A stretch of 64,000 bases of DNA from UBA3537 sp965662485 (GTDB lineage: Bacteria > Bacteroidota > Bacteroidia > Flavobacteriales > Flavobacteriaceae), in contig CBFIIL010000001.1 of the NCBI GenBank assembly GCA_965662485.1, forward strand, positions 1-64,000. Reading direction: 5' to 3'. The notes under the pieces were generated by a model. That model did not search any database. It worked only from the letters and a program-made list of their open reading frames with translations, and was not told the origin of the DNA. Positions 44,429-53,588 of the stretch are shown here, one piece after another (position 1 is the first letter of the stretch; each line of letters starts with the position of its first letter). Both the position numbers and the translations under genes were made by a program.

Positions 44429-45607
44429 TTAGTGACTTAATTTTTTGTTGTACCATTTGCATAAGTATACATAGCGAACTATTAAAGCTATCCATAGTGG
44501 TAGAATTCCAATATTGAACGACTGAACTCCTGTGAACCAATGGAGTGCCATAAGAAATAATAAAATTAAAAGAAATTTTAGGTATCCAATAAATCGTTTT
44601 TTTACTCTTTTTTTCAAAAGGGTAGGAATGAATAAAAGATTAAAAGCAAATGCCCACAACAGATTATAATTATAAGCTGTTGCAGTATGATCGGTGGCAA
44701 ACCACAACAATAATATAACCACTCCAATTAGCCCTGTAATAGAGAAAATCATGACATCTAGCCATTTTGATCTGGAGTTGCTTTTGTAGTTTTTATACGT
44801 TGCTAAAACAATTAAAAAACTCAAAATACTAAATATAAAAAGCGGGCTACTCCAAAAAGAATGTTTTACACTTAATTGTTTTGAATTTAAAATTTCTTGT
44901 TTTTTGACTAATGGTTCATTTGTGTTTTTAAATTTTGCAACTTCAAAAAAGGTATGAATGTATCTTGGCAAAAACATATGATCGTTAACTGGAGCAATTT
45001 GGTCAATGACAGACCCCAATGCAAGATCAATACCAAACCCTCCCCAAGAATTTTGCTCTACTTGAGATCGAATTAACGCTCTAAATGTGTGTTGCTTAAA
45101 GTCTTGTGGTTGCTCAAATTCTAGGTGTTTTTCACTCACAGATGCTACAATGTCTTTTATTTTTGTTGCACAATTGTTGTAAAAAAAGTCGTAGGCGTAA
45201 CTTTTGTTTTGTGGTAAAATATTTTGTTGAAGTTTCTGAAAAAATGCTTGTTTTTCACCAAGACTTAGGTTGAGAGTTTGTGACTTTACTTCTCGTTCTT
45301 CACTTAAGTAATACGAAAGAAAAGGTTTGTAATTAGTGAAACCAATTTCGTAATTCAATTTTCCTTTGGCAAAATTCAAATAAAAACCATCGGATTCAAA
45401 ATCATATCGACCATAATCATAAACAATATCCAAGCGGTACATGGGGTCTTTTATTCGAATTGCACTGTGCCCAAATGCATCGTTTAGTGAAGTGCCAGGT
45501 CCAATTGTTAATATGCTAACTTCGGAGTAGGTAGACAATTGAATTTGTCCATAAGCCATTGAAAATAGTGTGGCAAAAAAGATTAAAAAGTAATGTGATT
45601 TTTTCAT
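44429..45607 (-). CDS. DUF4105 / Lnb-type protein, candidate lipoprotein N-acyltransferase
   Basis: 392 aa. A signal peptide (MKKSHYFLIFFATLFSMAYG) is followed by a periplasmic domain (~25-260) with LNDAFGHSAIRIKD (His) and DFFYNNCATKIKDIV (Cys). Residues ~270-390 hold four to five membrane helices. This is the architecture of the family named DUF4105, now also called the Lnb N-terminal periplasmic domain, after the enzyme reported to N-acylate lipoproteins in Bacteroides. The His and Cys would be the thiol catalytic pair. The family assignment is firm; the activity is inferred. It follows the PorV2-like gene by 2 nt. Confidence 0.83.
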   Translation of the reverse strand: MKKSHYFLIFFATLFSMAYGQIQLSTYSEVSILTIGPGTSLNDAFGHSAIRIKDPMYRLDIVYDYGRYDFESDGFYLNFAKGKLNYEIGFTNYKPFLSYYLSEEREVKSQTLNLSLGEKQAFFQKLQQNILPQNKSYAYDFFYNNCATKIKDIVASVSEKHLEFEQPQDFKQHTFRALIRSQVEQNSWGGFGIDLALGSVIDQIAPVNDHMFLPRYIHTFFEVAKFKNTNEPLVKKQEILNSKQLSVKHSFWSSPLFIFSILSFLIVLATYKNYKSNSRSKWLDVMIFSITGLIGVVILLLWFATDHTATAYNYNLLWAFAFNLLFIPTLLKKRVKKRFIGYLKFLLILLFLMALHWFTGVQSFNIGILPLWIALIVRYVYLCKWYNKKLSH

Positions 45608-45609
45608 GC

Positions 45610-46686
45610 TTATCTTCTAAATAATCCTAAATCAATTTTAAGCGAAAACACATTAGAATACAAAGCTAAACTTTGGTCACCAATATCTGTTATAGCATAA
45701 TCAATTGCAATACCTTTATATTTGAATCCTACGCCCAAATTAGGTTGAAAGCTCAGTTTTTTAGTATTGTCAAATTGCAATTCGTTTTGAAAATTTCCAA
45801 CTCCACCACGAAGGTAAACCAAATCGATATATCCAAATTCAAAACCTAGTGCAGGGTTGATGCTTACGAATGAAGTAGAAATTAAATCGTTGTTTTGTTC
45901 GAAACGCATAATAAGATCAAACTCAGCTTTTAGGCTGTAATCGTAATCGAAAATAAAACTTTTTGCCACACCAAATTGAAGTTTTGGAAGAGTAAGCTCA
46001 CTTGCTTCTGGCTCTTCTTGATTTTGGCCTGGAATTGCATTTTGAATGTCTTGAAGTCGGTTTTCATCAAATGCCCAAGAATTAAACGTAGTTGTAATGT
46101 CTCGTGCCATAAGGCCAAATTTCCATTGTTTTGTTTCAAATTGTATTCCAACATCGAGTCCAAAGCCCCATGATGATGCAAAATCACCAATAATTCTTCT
46201 AATTATTTTTGCATTTACACCATAATTTAACCCTGGAATAGGAAGTTTGCGTGCATAAGAAAACGTAACTCCATAATCTACAGCAGAAAATAAATTAATT
46301 CGATCATAATTAATATTTCCTTGCTGGTCAATTAGTTTTGTTGTGTCTAAAATATCATCGACACCAAATCGAATCAGAGAAATTCCAACAGCACTTCGAT
46401 CGTCCAAAGGCATTGCAAACGCTATGTAGTTGTAATTAGCAATATTTGCAAAATAGCTTGAATGCATCAGAGCCAAAGCATTATCTTCCAATTGCACCAA
46501 TCCAGCGGGATTCCAATAACCAGAATTAACATCGTTGCTTGTTGCACTTACTGCACCACTCATGGCAAGAGCAGCAGCATCGACACCTATATTCATGAAT
46601 TCATTCGAATATTTTCGTGCAGATTGACTTATTCCAACCGTTGAAATTGAAATGAATAAAATCAAAAAGAAATGCTTATTATTCAA
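45610..46686 (-). CDS. PorV/PorQ family outer-membrane barrel (PorV2-like)
   Basis: 358 aa with signal peptide MNNKHFFLILFISISTVGIS. The mature start has MNIGVDAAALAMSGAVSATS and NSGYWNPAGL, the FadL-like N-terminal plug motif of PorV/PorQ proteins. Beta-hairpin strands follow through to LALYSNVFSLKIDLGLF. PorV is the shuttle that moves T9SS cargo to the attachment complex. The PorV2-type paralogues are less well understood. The start is TTG 46686 (followed by AAT); only this start provides the signal peptide. First gene of the leftward run. Confidence 0.83.
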   Translation of the reverse strand: MNNKHFFLILFISISTVGISQSARKYSNEFMNIGVDAAALAMSGAVSATSNDVNSGYWNPAGLVQLEDNALALMHSSYFANIANYNYIAFAMPLDDRSAVGISLIRFGVDDILDTTKLIDQQGNINYDRINLFSAVDYGVTFSYARKLPIPGLNYGVNAKIIRRIIGDFASSWGFGLDVGIQFETKQWKFGLMARDITTTFNSWAFDENRLQDIQNAIPGQNQEEPEASELTLPKLQFGVAKSFIFDYDYSLKAEFDLIMRFEQNNDLISTSFVSINPALGFEFGYIDLVYLRGGVGNFQNELQFDNTKKLSFQPNLGVGFKYKGIAIDYAITDIGDQSLALYSNVFSLKIDLGLFRR

Positions 46687-46754
46687 TGCTTTGGTTTATG
46701 ACGTACTTCAAAAACTATATTTTGATGTGTATATTGTCTTTTACTTGTGTGAAA

Positions 46755-46762
46755 CAAAAATA
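46755..46762 (-). promoter_or_regulatory. predicted -7 box of the PorV2-like operon
   Basis: The minus strand reads TATTTTTG, an exact TAnnTTTG match, 68 nt before TTG 46686. It lies in the divergent region shared with pssA. Confidence 0.4.
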
Positions 46763-46796
46763 GTTTATTATTTTTACTAAATAAATATTATTCGAT

Positions 46797-47501
46797 TTGA
46801 AAACTTTTGTTCCAAATTTTATTACACTTTTAAACCTGTTGTCGGGAGCGATTGCAACCATCTTTGCTGTTGAAGGTAATATGACAAACGCTGCATTTTT
46901 TGTGTTTATGGGAATTTTCTTTGATTTTTTTGATGGATTCTTTGCTAGAAAACTCAATGCTACCTCAGAACTTGGACTTCAATTAGACTCTCTTGCCGAT
47001 ATGGTAACAAGTGGTCTTGTACCTGCATTAGTATTATTTCATTTGTTGGAATTAGCTATTGCTCCGTCGTGGGATGCATATCAAATTTTACCTTATTTTG
47101 GGTTGTCAGTTGCTTTGGCTTCTGCGTATAGATTAGCAAAATTTAATATTTCTACAGAACAGTCGAGTTATTTTATAGGGTTACCAACTCCTGCCAATGC
47201 ATTGCTTATTATGAGTTTGCCTCTTATTTTGGCGTATCAAAATAATGACAGCTATAATGCCATAATTTTGAACCCACTATTTTTAACTGTAACAACACTT
47301 TTAAGTTGCTTTTTATTGAATGCACCTGTAAAGTTAATTGCTTTAAAATTCAAAACTTGGAAATTTTCAGATAATGCTTCGAGATATATTCTTATTATTT
47401 TTTCAATTGTAGCTTTAATTGTTTTTAAATTTGCAGGTATTCCGTTGCTTATTATATTCTATATTATTTTATCATTATTAAATCCACCAAACAATGCTTG
47501 A
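46797..47501 (+). CDS. pssA: CDP-alcohol phosphatidyltransferase (phosphatidylserine synthase-like)
   Basis: A 234-aa integral membrane enzyme with about seven helices. The CDP-alcohol signature is FFDGFFARKLNATSELGLQL ending DSLADM (DGxxAR..xxGxxxDxxxD). PNFITLLNLLSG at the start is typical of phosphatidylserine synthase, which supplies phosphatidylethanolamine. The only start in reach is TTG 46797 followed by AAA, because a stop lies five codons upstream. It overlaps terC by 8 nt. Confidence 0.85.
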   Translation: MKTFVPNFITLLNLLSGAIATIFAVEGNMTNAAFFVFMGIFFDFFDGFFARKLNATSELGLQLDSLADMVTSGLVPALVLFHLLELAIAPSWDAYQILPYFGLSVALASAYRLAKFNISTEQSSYFIGLPTPANALLIMSLPLILAYQNNDSYNAIILNPLFLTVTTLLSCFLLNAPVKLIALKFKTWKFSDNASRYILIIFSIVALIVFKFAGIPLLIIFYIILSLLNPPNNA

Positions 47502-48270
47502 TCATATTATCACTTTATTTATGCTTGTTATGTTGCAAGCAGTCTTAGGTTTTGACAATTTACTATATATATCATTAGAGAGTAAAAAAGCACCCAAAGA
47601 ACGACAATCTTTTGTCCGAAAAATGGGAATTGGACTTGCTATTGTATTTCGTATTGTTTTGCTTTTCGTTCTAGTAAAATTGATCAGTTACTTTCAAGAT
47701 CCAGTATTACATATTCCTTTTACAGATGTTATAGAGGGGCATTTTAATATCCACAGTATTATTGTTTTAATTGGTGGTGTTTTTATTCTTTTTACAGCCA
47801 TGAAAGAAATATGGCATATGGTTAGTTTTAAGAATTTTACAATATCCAACTCAAAATCAAATGGTTCTGTATCGAGTGTAATAACTATGATTGTGGTTAT
47901 GAATGTTATTTTTTCGTTTGATTCAATTCTTAGTGCCATGGCTCTAACCAATGTATTATGGATCATGACAACTGCAATTATCATTGGAGGTCTTCTTATG
48001 ATTTGGCTTTCAGAAAAAGTCACAGAATTTTTAACCAAAAATAGAATGTATGAAGTTTTAGGTCTATTTATTTTGTTTATCGTTGGGATTATGTTGCTTA
48101 CCGAGGGTGGTCATTTGGCACACCTCAAACTTTTTGGCGAAGAAATCGTACCAATGAGTAAAACTACTTTTTACTTTGTTATAGTAATATTAGTACTTAT
48201 TGATATTGTACAAGGGCGTTATCAGAAAAAAATTATGAAAGCACAGGAATTGAATAAGGACGAATTTTAA
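47494..48270 (+). CDS. TerC family membrane protein
   Basis: A 258-aa protein with about seven helices: MLVMLQAVLGFDNLLYISLE at the start carries the acidic GFDN motif, and a second copy is FSFDSILSAMALTN. Relatives are tellurite-resistance TerC and metal exporters (Alx/MeeF-type, Mn2+ export coupled to protein quality control at membranes). Substrate unknown. Its stop interlocks with that of lptB (TTAA at 48267-48270). Confidence 0.87.
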   Translation: MLDHIITLFMLVMLQAVLGFDNLLYISLESKKAPKERQSFVRKMGIGLAIVFRIVLLFVLVKLISYFQDPVLHIPFTDVIEGHFNIHSIIVLIGGVFILFTAMKEIWHMVSFKNFTISNSKSNGSVSSVITMIVVMNVIFSFDSILSAMALTNVLWIMTTAIIIGGLLMIWLSEKVTEFLTKNRMYEVLGLFILFIVGIMLLTEGGHLAHLKLFGEEIVPMSKTTFYFVIVILVLIDIVQGRYQKKIMKAQELNKDEF

Positions 48271-49007
48271 AATTCTAGTTTCTTTTTTCTTAGCTCAAAG
48301 TTTTGACCTAAATATACTTTTCTAACCATTGCATCATTGGCTAAAGTTTCTGGATCACCTGCTTTTAAAATACTACCTTCAAACATCAAATACGTACGGT
48401 CTGTAATGGCAAGTGTCTCCTGTACATTGTGGTCAGTTATAAGAATGCCAATATTCTTTTTTGTGAGTCGTGCTACAATCCGCTGAATATCTTCAACAGC
48501 AACGGGGTCGACACCAGCAAAAGGTTCGTCCAAAAGAATAAAATTAGGGTCGGTTGCCAAAGCACGAGCAATTTCTGTTCGTCTACGTTCTCCACCTGAA
48601 AGCAAATCTCCTCTGTTTTTCCGGATATGTGAAAGACCAAATTCTTCAATAAGAGATTCCATTTTGTTGAGTTGTTCTTTTTTAGACAGTTTAGTCATTT
48701 GTAAAACACTTAAAATATTGTCTTCAATACTCAATTTTCGGAAGACCGATGCTTCTTGTGCAAGATATCCAATACCACTTTGTGCTCGTTTGTACATGGG
48801 GTAATTTGTGATTTCTTTGTCATCCAAAAATATAGCGCCTCCATTGGGTTTAATTAACCCAACTGTCATATAAAATGAAGTTGTTTTTCCAGCGCCATTA
48901 GGGCCCAAAAGACCAACAATTTCACCTTGTTTAACTTCAAAAGAAACGTCTTTTACAACCTTTCTGCCGCTGTAGGATTTCATCAGATTTTGAACGCTTA
49001 ACTTCAT
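48267..49007 (-). CDS. lptB: LPS export ABC transporter ATP-binding protein
   Basis: A 246-aa ATPase of the LptB2FG complex that extracts LPS from the inner membrane. Walker A is GPNGAGKT, the Q-loop region has GYLAQEASVFRKL, the signature is LLSGGERRR and Walker B is FILLDEPFAGVDP. LSIEDNI and DHNVQETLAITDRTY are characteristic of LptB. It follows the AhpD-like gene on the same strand with a 41-nt gap. Confidence 0.94.
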   Translation of the reverse strand: MKLSVQNLMKSYSGRKVVKDVSFEVKQGEIVGLLGPNGAGKTTSFYMTVGLIKPNGGAIFLDDKEITNYPMYKRAQSGIGYLAQEASVFRKLSIEDNILSVLQMTKLSKKEQLNKMESLIEEFGLSHIRKNRGDLLSGGERRRTEIARALATDPNFILLDEPFAGVDPVAVEDIQRIVARLTKKNIGILITDHNVQETLAITDRTYLMFEGSILKAGDPETLANDAMVRKVYLGQNFELRKKKLEF

Positions 49008-49048
49008 TGTAAATTTATATGGATGTAAATATAATTAAATCTATACTT

Positions 49049-49390
49049 CTAGGCTTCTAAAGCTTCAAGAAATTCATAAGCTCGTCTTAAATGAGGGATC
49101 ATAATTGTGCCACCAATAAGTGTAGCAATACTTAAGGCTTCCACAATTTGTTCTCTTGAAAGTCCTTCTTTATGGCACTTTTCTAAATGGTATTTAATAC
49201 AGTCGTCACAGCGCAAAACGGCAGAGGCGACTAAACCCAAAAGTTCTTTGGTTGTTATATCTAATGCACCTTCTTGAAATGCTTTAGTGTCTAGATTAAA
49301 AATACGTTTAATCACAGTATTGTTATCGGCTAAAATTTGAGTATTCATTTTTTCGCGATAAGCGTTGAATTGTTCTACAGGATTACTCAT
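49049..49390 (-). CDS. carboxymuconolactone decarboxylase family protein (AhpD-like)
   Basis: A 113-aa single-domain protein. It has the CxxC...H redox motif CDDCIKYHLEKCHKEG and the helix EALSIATLIGGTIMI. These are AhpD/CMD-type disulfide reductase-like proteins that often act as peroxide or redox partners. The partner is not shown. It is coupled to tatC by a 4-nt overlap (49387-49390) and precedes lptB. Confidence 0.9.
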   Translation of the reverse strand: MSNPVEQFNAYREKMNTQILADNNTVIKRIFNLDTKAFQEGALDITTKELLGLVASAVLRCDDCIKYHLEKCHKEGLSREQIVEALSIATLIGGTIMIPHLRRAYEFLEALEA

Positions 49391-50190
49391 GTTTTTCGTT
49401 TTTGTTTTTTTATGACAATTTTTGAAATAAGAATACTAACTTGATATAAAATAATAACGGGTATGGCAACAATAATTTGACTGGCAACGTCGGGTGGTGT
49501 GATGATGGCTGCAACAATCAAAACAATAACAAGCGCATATTTTCGGTTTCGTCTTAGAAATTCTGGTGTAACAAGCCCAACTTTGGTAAGAAAGTAGATG
49601 ATTATAGGAAGTTCAAAAATAAATCCTGAAGCTAAAACAGAAGCGCGCACTAATCCTATATATGAGTTCAAATCAAAGTCGTTGTGTACTTGATCGGCTA
49701 CGCTATAAGTTCCTAAAAAGTTGATGGATAACGGACAGATAACATAATACCCAAATAAAATCCCAATAAAGAAAAGTATAGAAGACGTTGTAATAAATCC
49801 TCTAGAGTGTTTTCTTTCGTTTGAATACAGTCCAGGGCTTATAAATTTCCAAAATTCGTAAAGCACATAAGGAAAAGCAATAATAAATCCAAAGGTAATA
49901 GAAGTCCAAATATGTGCCGAAAATTGTCCTGCCATAGTTCTGCTTTGTACTTCAAAATCAAAAGAGGTGTTACAAAAACTATCGTAGCCAATAAGTGCAG
50001 ATGCGTTACATAACAAGTCATAGGTAAAAAAATCGGTTTTTGTTGGCCCAAATATGAGTTTGTCAAACAAAAAACTTTTCCCTAAAAATGCAAAAGTTGC
50101 AGCCGCAATTATTGCTATTGAACACCGGATAATATGCCATCTTAGTTCTTCAAGATGATCGAGAAAGGACATTTCTTTTTCTTGGATCAT
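49387..50190 (-). CDS. tatC: twin-arginine translocase subunit TatC
   Basis: A 267-aa inner-membrane protein with six helices that receives folded proteins with twin-arginine signals. Motifs: EMSFLDHLEELRWHIIRCSI, FIIAFPYVLYEFWKFISPGL, and PDVASQIIVAIPVIILYQ. An insertion in the first periplasmic loop (residues ~55-90) is common in this phylum. tatA is not in the window. It lies 2 nt after kdsD's stop and overlaps the AhpD-like gene. Confidence 0.95.
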   Translation of the reverse strand: MIQEKEMSFLDHLEELRWHIIRCSIAIIAAATFAFLGKSFLFDKLIFGPTKTDFFTYDLLCNASALIGYDSFCNTSFDFEVQSRTMAGQFSAHIWTSITFGFIIAFPYVLYEFWKFISPGLYSNERKHSRGFITTSSILFFIGILFGYYVICPLSINFLGTYSVADQVHNDFDLNSYIGLVRASVLASGFIFELPIIIYFLTKVGLVTPEFLRRNRKYALVIVLIVAAIITPPDVASQIIVAIPVIILYQVSILISKIVIKKQKRKT

Positions 50191-50192
50191 AG

Positions 50193-51167
50193 CTACAATA
50201 TTCCCTCTTTGATTAAGTCATGCAAATGAATGACACCAGCGTATGTGTCGTTTTGAGTAACTAACAATTGTGAGATTTCATGTTTTTCCATCAGTTGCAT
50301 GGCATCAACAGCCATAGCATCAATATCTATTGATTTTGGGTTTTTGGACATAATATCTGCCGCACACAGGTTTGAAAAATCATCGGTTTTGGCCAACATT
50401 CGTCTCAGATCACCGTCAGTAATAATTCCCTGAATTTTATTTTGATTTACAACAGCACTCACACCTAGGCGTTTTTCAGAGATTTCAACAATTACTTCTT
50501 TAATGTTTGAATTGAGTTCAACGCTAGGTTTTTCATTCTGTTCTACGAGGTCTTTTACAGTTAAAAACAATTTTTTCCCTAAAGTTCCACCTGGATGATA
50601 TTTTGCAAAATCATTACTAGAGAAATTTCGCATATGCAAAAGCGATACCGCAAGAGCATCACCTAAAACGAGCTGTGCAGTAGTGCTTGTTGTTGGCGCT
50701 AAATTATTTGGACAAACCTCTTTTTCAACATAAGAATTAAATACAAAATCGGCCTGTTCTGCTAAAAACGAATTTTTATTTCCAGTGATAGCAATTAAAG
50801 GATTACTTGCTCTTTTTAGAAGAGGAATCAGGACTTTAATTTCTGGCGTGTTACCACTTTTAGAAATACAAATCACAACATCTTTATCTTGAACCAAACC
50901 TAGATCACCATGAATAGCATCTGCAGCGTGCATAAAAATGGCTGGTGTTCCTGTAGAATTTAATGTGGCAACAATTTTATTGGCAATAATGGCACTTTTT
51001 CCTATTCCTGTAATGATGACACGACCATTGGAATTAAAAATAAGTTTAACAGCTTCAGCGAACGATTCATCAATCAGGGAAGCGATGTGTTTTACCGCAT
51101 GACTTTGTTCTTCTACAGAGCGTTTAGCGGTTTCAACAATAGCGCTTTTTGATATTAAAGTTTTCAT
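50193..51167 (-). CDS. kdsD: D-arabinose 5-phosphate isomerase (KpsF/GutQ family)
   Basis: A 324-aa protein: an SIS domain (~35-170, ITGIGKSAIIANKIVATLNS, ISKSGNTPEIKVLIPLLKRA) plus two CBS domains (~200-320, GIITDGDLRRML, VDAMQLMEKHEISQLLV). It converts ribulose-5-phosphate to arabinose-5-phosphate, the first committed step to Kdo for LPS. ATG 51167 (MKTLISKSAIVET) is used; a longer frame from 51218 adds non-homologous residues. The kdsD-tatC-AhpD-lptB order ties it to envelope biogenesis. Confidence 0.9.
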   Translation of the reverse strand: MKTLISKSAIVETAKRSVEEQSHAVKHIASLIDESFAEAVKLIFNSNGRVIITGIGKSAIIANKIVATLNSTGTPAIFMHAADAIHGDLGLVQDKDVVICISKSGNTPEIKVLIPLLKRASNPLIAITGNKNSFLAEQADFVFNSYVEKEVCPNNLAPTTSTTAQLVLGDALAVSLLHMRNFSSNDFAKYHPGGTLGKKLFLTVKDLVEQNEKPSVELNSNIKEVIVEISEKRLGVSAVVNQNKIQGIITDGDLRRMLAKTDDFSNLCAADIMSKNPKSIDIDAMAVDAMQLMEKHEISQLLVTQNDTYAGVIHLHDLIKEGIL

Positions 51168-51226
51168 AAATTTATTGTCTACTATAGTAAATATAGTTAT
51201 CTTAGAATTGGAATACAAAAAAACAA

Positions 51227-51252
51227 AAAATAACCGTAAAAAACGTTATTTT
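51227..51252. repeat. imperfect inverted repeat in the kdsD/recQ divergent region
   Basis: AAAATAACCGT (51227-51237) and ACGTTATTTT (51243-51252) form a hairpin with one bulged base and a 5-nt A loop. No T-run follows, so it is not a typical terminator. It could be an operator for either gene. Confidence 0.35.
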
Positions 51253-51309
51253 AATTTATGTTAACTTTTTATTTTAAATAAAAGTTTTTAGTTTGATTTA
51301 AACCTTTTA

Positions 51310-53499
51310 ATGAATACAACTTCAGATCAACTCCACACAGCACTCAAAAAGTATTTTGGCTTTAATAAATTTAAAGGCCTACAAGAGCAAGTTGTGGCCA
51401 GTATAATGTCAAAACGACACACGTTTGCAATTATGCCAACAGGTGGAGGAAAGTCCTTATGTTACCAATTACCAGCATTGATGCAAGAAGGAACAGCAAT
51501 TGTAGTATCTCCTCTTATAGCGTTAATGAAAAATCAGGTTGATGCCATTCGTGGAATTTCAGATAAAGAAGGCGTTGCTCATGTTCTTAATTCCTCTCTA
51601 AATAAAACAGAAGTAAAACAAGTAAAAGCAGATATAGAATCAGGAATAACAAAGCTACTTTATGTTGCCCCAGAATCTTTAGCTAAAGAAGAAAATACTG
51701 AGTTTTTACAAAATCAAACCATATCTTTTATGGCTATTGATGAAGCGCACTGCATCAGTGAATGGGGACATGACTTTAGACCTGAATACCGCAATTTGAG
51801 ACGTATCATTCAAAAAATAGGAAACAATATTCCAATTATTGGACTAACCGCTACTGCTACACCAAAAGTTCAAGAAGATATTCTTAAAAATCTTGCAATT
51901 ACTGACGCCAATACATTTAAAGCGTCCTTTAATCGTCCAAATCTTTACTATGAAATTGTTCCAAAAACCCAACAAGTCGATAACGATATTATTCGATTTA
52001 TCAAGCAAAACCAAGGCAAATCAGGTATTGTTTATTGTTTAAGTAGAAAGCGAGTAGAAGAACTAGCACAAATACTACAAGTCAACGAAATCAAAGCACT
52101 TCCATATCATGCTGGTTTAGATGCAAAATCACGATCTAATCATCAAGATATGTTTTTGATGGAAGATGTTGATGTTATTGTAGCAACCATAGCCTTTGGT
52201 ATGGGGATTGACAAACCTGATGTACGTTTTGTAATCCATCATGATATTCCAAAAAGTATTGAAAGTTATTATCAGGAAACCGGTCGCGCTGGACGAGATG
52301 GTGGCGAGGGGCATTGTTTGGCTTATTATTCCTATAAAGACATAGAAAAGCTTGAGAAATTCATGCATGGAAAACCTGTTGCAGAGCAAGAAATTGGCTT
52401 TGCGCTTTTACAAGAAGTGGTGGCGTTAGCAGAAACGTCTATTTCGAGGCGAAAATTTATTCTACATTATTTTGGGGAAGAATTTGATAATGCAACAGGC
52501 GAAGGTGGTGATATGGATGATAATGTCCGTTTTCCAAAAAAGCAAGTTGAAGCTCAAGACCAAGTAGAAATGGTTCTTAATATGGTTTTAAACACCAAAG
52601 AAAAATATAAAACAAAAGATCTTGTAAAGGTTCTTACTGGAGAAGAAAATGCTTTAATTATTTCTCATAAAACTCATGAACAACCGTTTTTTGGACAAGG
52701 AAAATCTAATGAAAATCATTACTGGATGGCGCTTACACGACAGGTATTGGTTTCAGGGATGCTAAAAAAAGATATAGAATCTTATGGGGTTGTAAAAATG
52801 ACAGACAAAGGATATGAATTTTTGAGATCCCCAAAGTCATTTATGATGGCTGAAGATCATAATTATGCCAACGATTCTGCCTCAATTAGTAAAAGTTCAA
52901 AAATTGAAACAGACAAAACCTTGTTTCGTATGCTAAAAGATTTGAGAAAATCTAATGCTAAAAAATTAGGTGTTCCTCCATTTGCAATTTTTCAGGATCC
53001 TTCTTTGGAAGATATGGCACTTAAATATCCAATTACTATAGAAGAACTCCATAATATTCACGGTGTTGGCGAGGGAAAAGCAAAACGATACGGAAGAGAT
53101 TTTGTATCTCTTATTGAGCGTTATGTTGAAGAAAATGACATAATTCGTATAGAAGATTTAGTCATCAAGTCCACAGGGTCAAATTCATCATTAAAACTTT
53201 ATATCATTCAAAATATTGATAGAAAATTACCCTTAACAGACATTTCGTCTGCAAAAGGAATGGAAATGAATGATTTTTTAACTGAACTCGAATCCATTGT
53301 GTTTTCTGGAACAAAATTAAATATCAATTATTGGATTGATGAAATTTTTGACGAAGATCAACAAGAAGAAATTCATGAGTATTTCATGGAATCTGACACC
53401 GACAATATTGACGCAGCCATTGAAGAATTTGATGGCGATTATGACGAAGAAGAACTTCGTTTGTATCGTATCAAATTTTTTAGTGAAGTCGCTAATTAA
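51310..53499 (+). CDS. recQ: ATP-dependent DNA helicase RecQ
   Basis: A 729-aa 3'-5' helicase. Helicase motifs: MPTGGGKSLCYQLPAL (I), VSPLIALMKNQV (Ia), MAIDEAHCISEWGHDFRPEY (II), GLTATATP (III), YYQETGRAGRDG (VI). An RQC winged-helix region follows at ~400-530. The HRDC domain spans ~540-610 (LGVPPFAIFQDPSLEDMALK, HNIHGVGEGKAKRYG). An acidic C-terminal extension (~620-729) is beyond the E. coli length. The zinc-binding cysteine cluster of the RQC domain is not seen, as in some Bacteroidota RecQ. Acts in replication-fork repair and recombination. Confidence 0.94.
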   Translation: MNTTSDQLHTALKKYFGFNKFKGLQEQVVASIMSKRHTFAIMPTGGGKSLCYQLPALMQEGTAIVVSPLIALMKNQVDAIRGISDKEGVAHVLNSSLNKTEVKQVKADIESGITKLLYVAPESLAKEENTEFLQNQTISFMAIDEAHCISEWGHDFRPEYRNLRRIIQKIGNNIPIIGLTATATPKVQEDILKNLAITDANTFKASFNRPNLYYEIVPKTQQVDNDIIRFIKQNQGKSGIVYCLSRKRVEELAQILQVNEIKALPYHAGLDAKSRSNHQDMFLMEDVDVIVATIAFGMGIDKPDVRFVIHHDIPKSIESYYQETGRAGRDGGEGHCLAYYSYKDIEKLEKFMHGKPVAEQEIGFALLQEVVALAETSISRRKFILHYFGEEFDNATGEGGDMDDNVRFPKKQVEAQDQVEMVLNMVLNTKEKYKTKDLVKVLTGEENALIISHKTHEQPFFGQGKSNENHYWMALTRQVLVSGMLKKDIESYGVVKMTDKGYEFLRSPKSFMMAEDHNYANDSASISKSSKIETDKTLFRMLKDLRKSNAKKLGVPPFAIFQDPSLEDMALKYPITIEELHNIHGVGEGKAKRYGRDFVSLIERYVEENDIIRIEDLVIKSTGSNSSLKLYIIQNIDRKLPLTDISSAKGMEMNDFLTELESIVFSGTKLNINYWIDEIFDEDQQEEIHEYFMESDTDNIDAAIEEFDGDYDEEELRLYRIKFFSEVAN

Positions 53500-53547
53500 T
53501 TTCTATAGATTTTTTCGTTTTAATTAAAAAGTTTTTCAAATCCTGCT

Positions 53548-53555
53548 TACCTTTG
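53548..53555 (+). promoter_or_regulatory. predicted -7 box of the PPIase gene
   Basis: TACCTTTG is an exact TAnnTTTG match, 33 nt before the ATG at 53589. No TTG at the usual upstream distance. Confidence 0.5.
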
Positions 53556-53588
53556 TGCCATTAAAAATTAGAACCAAATACAAAACAA

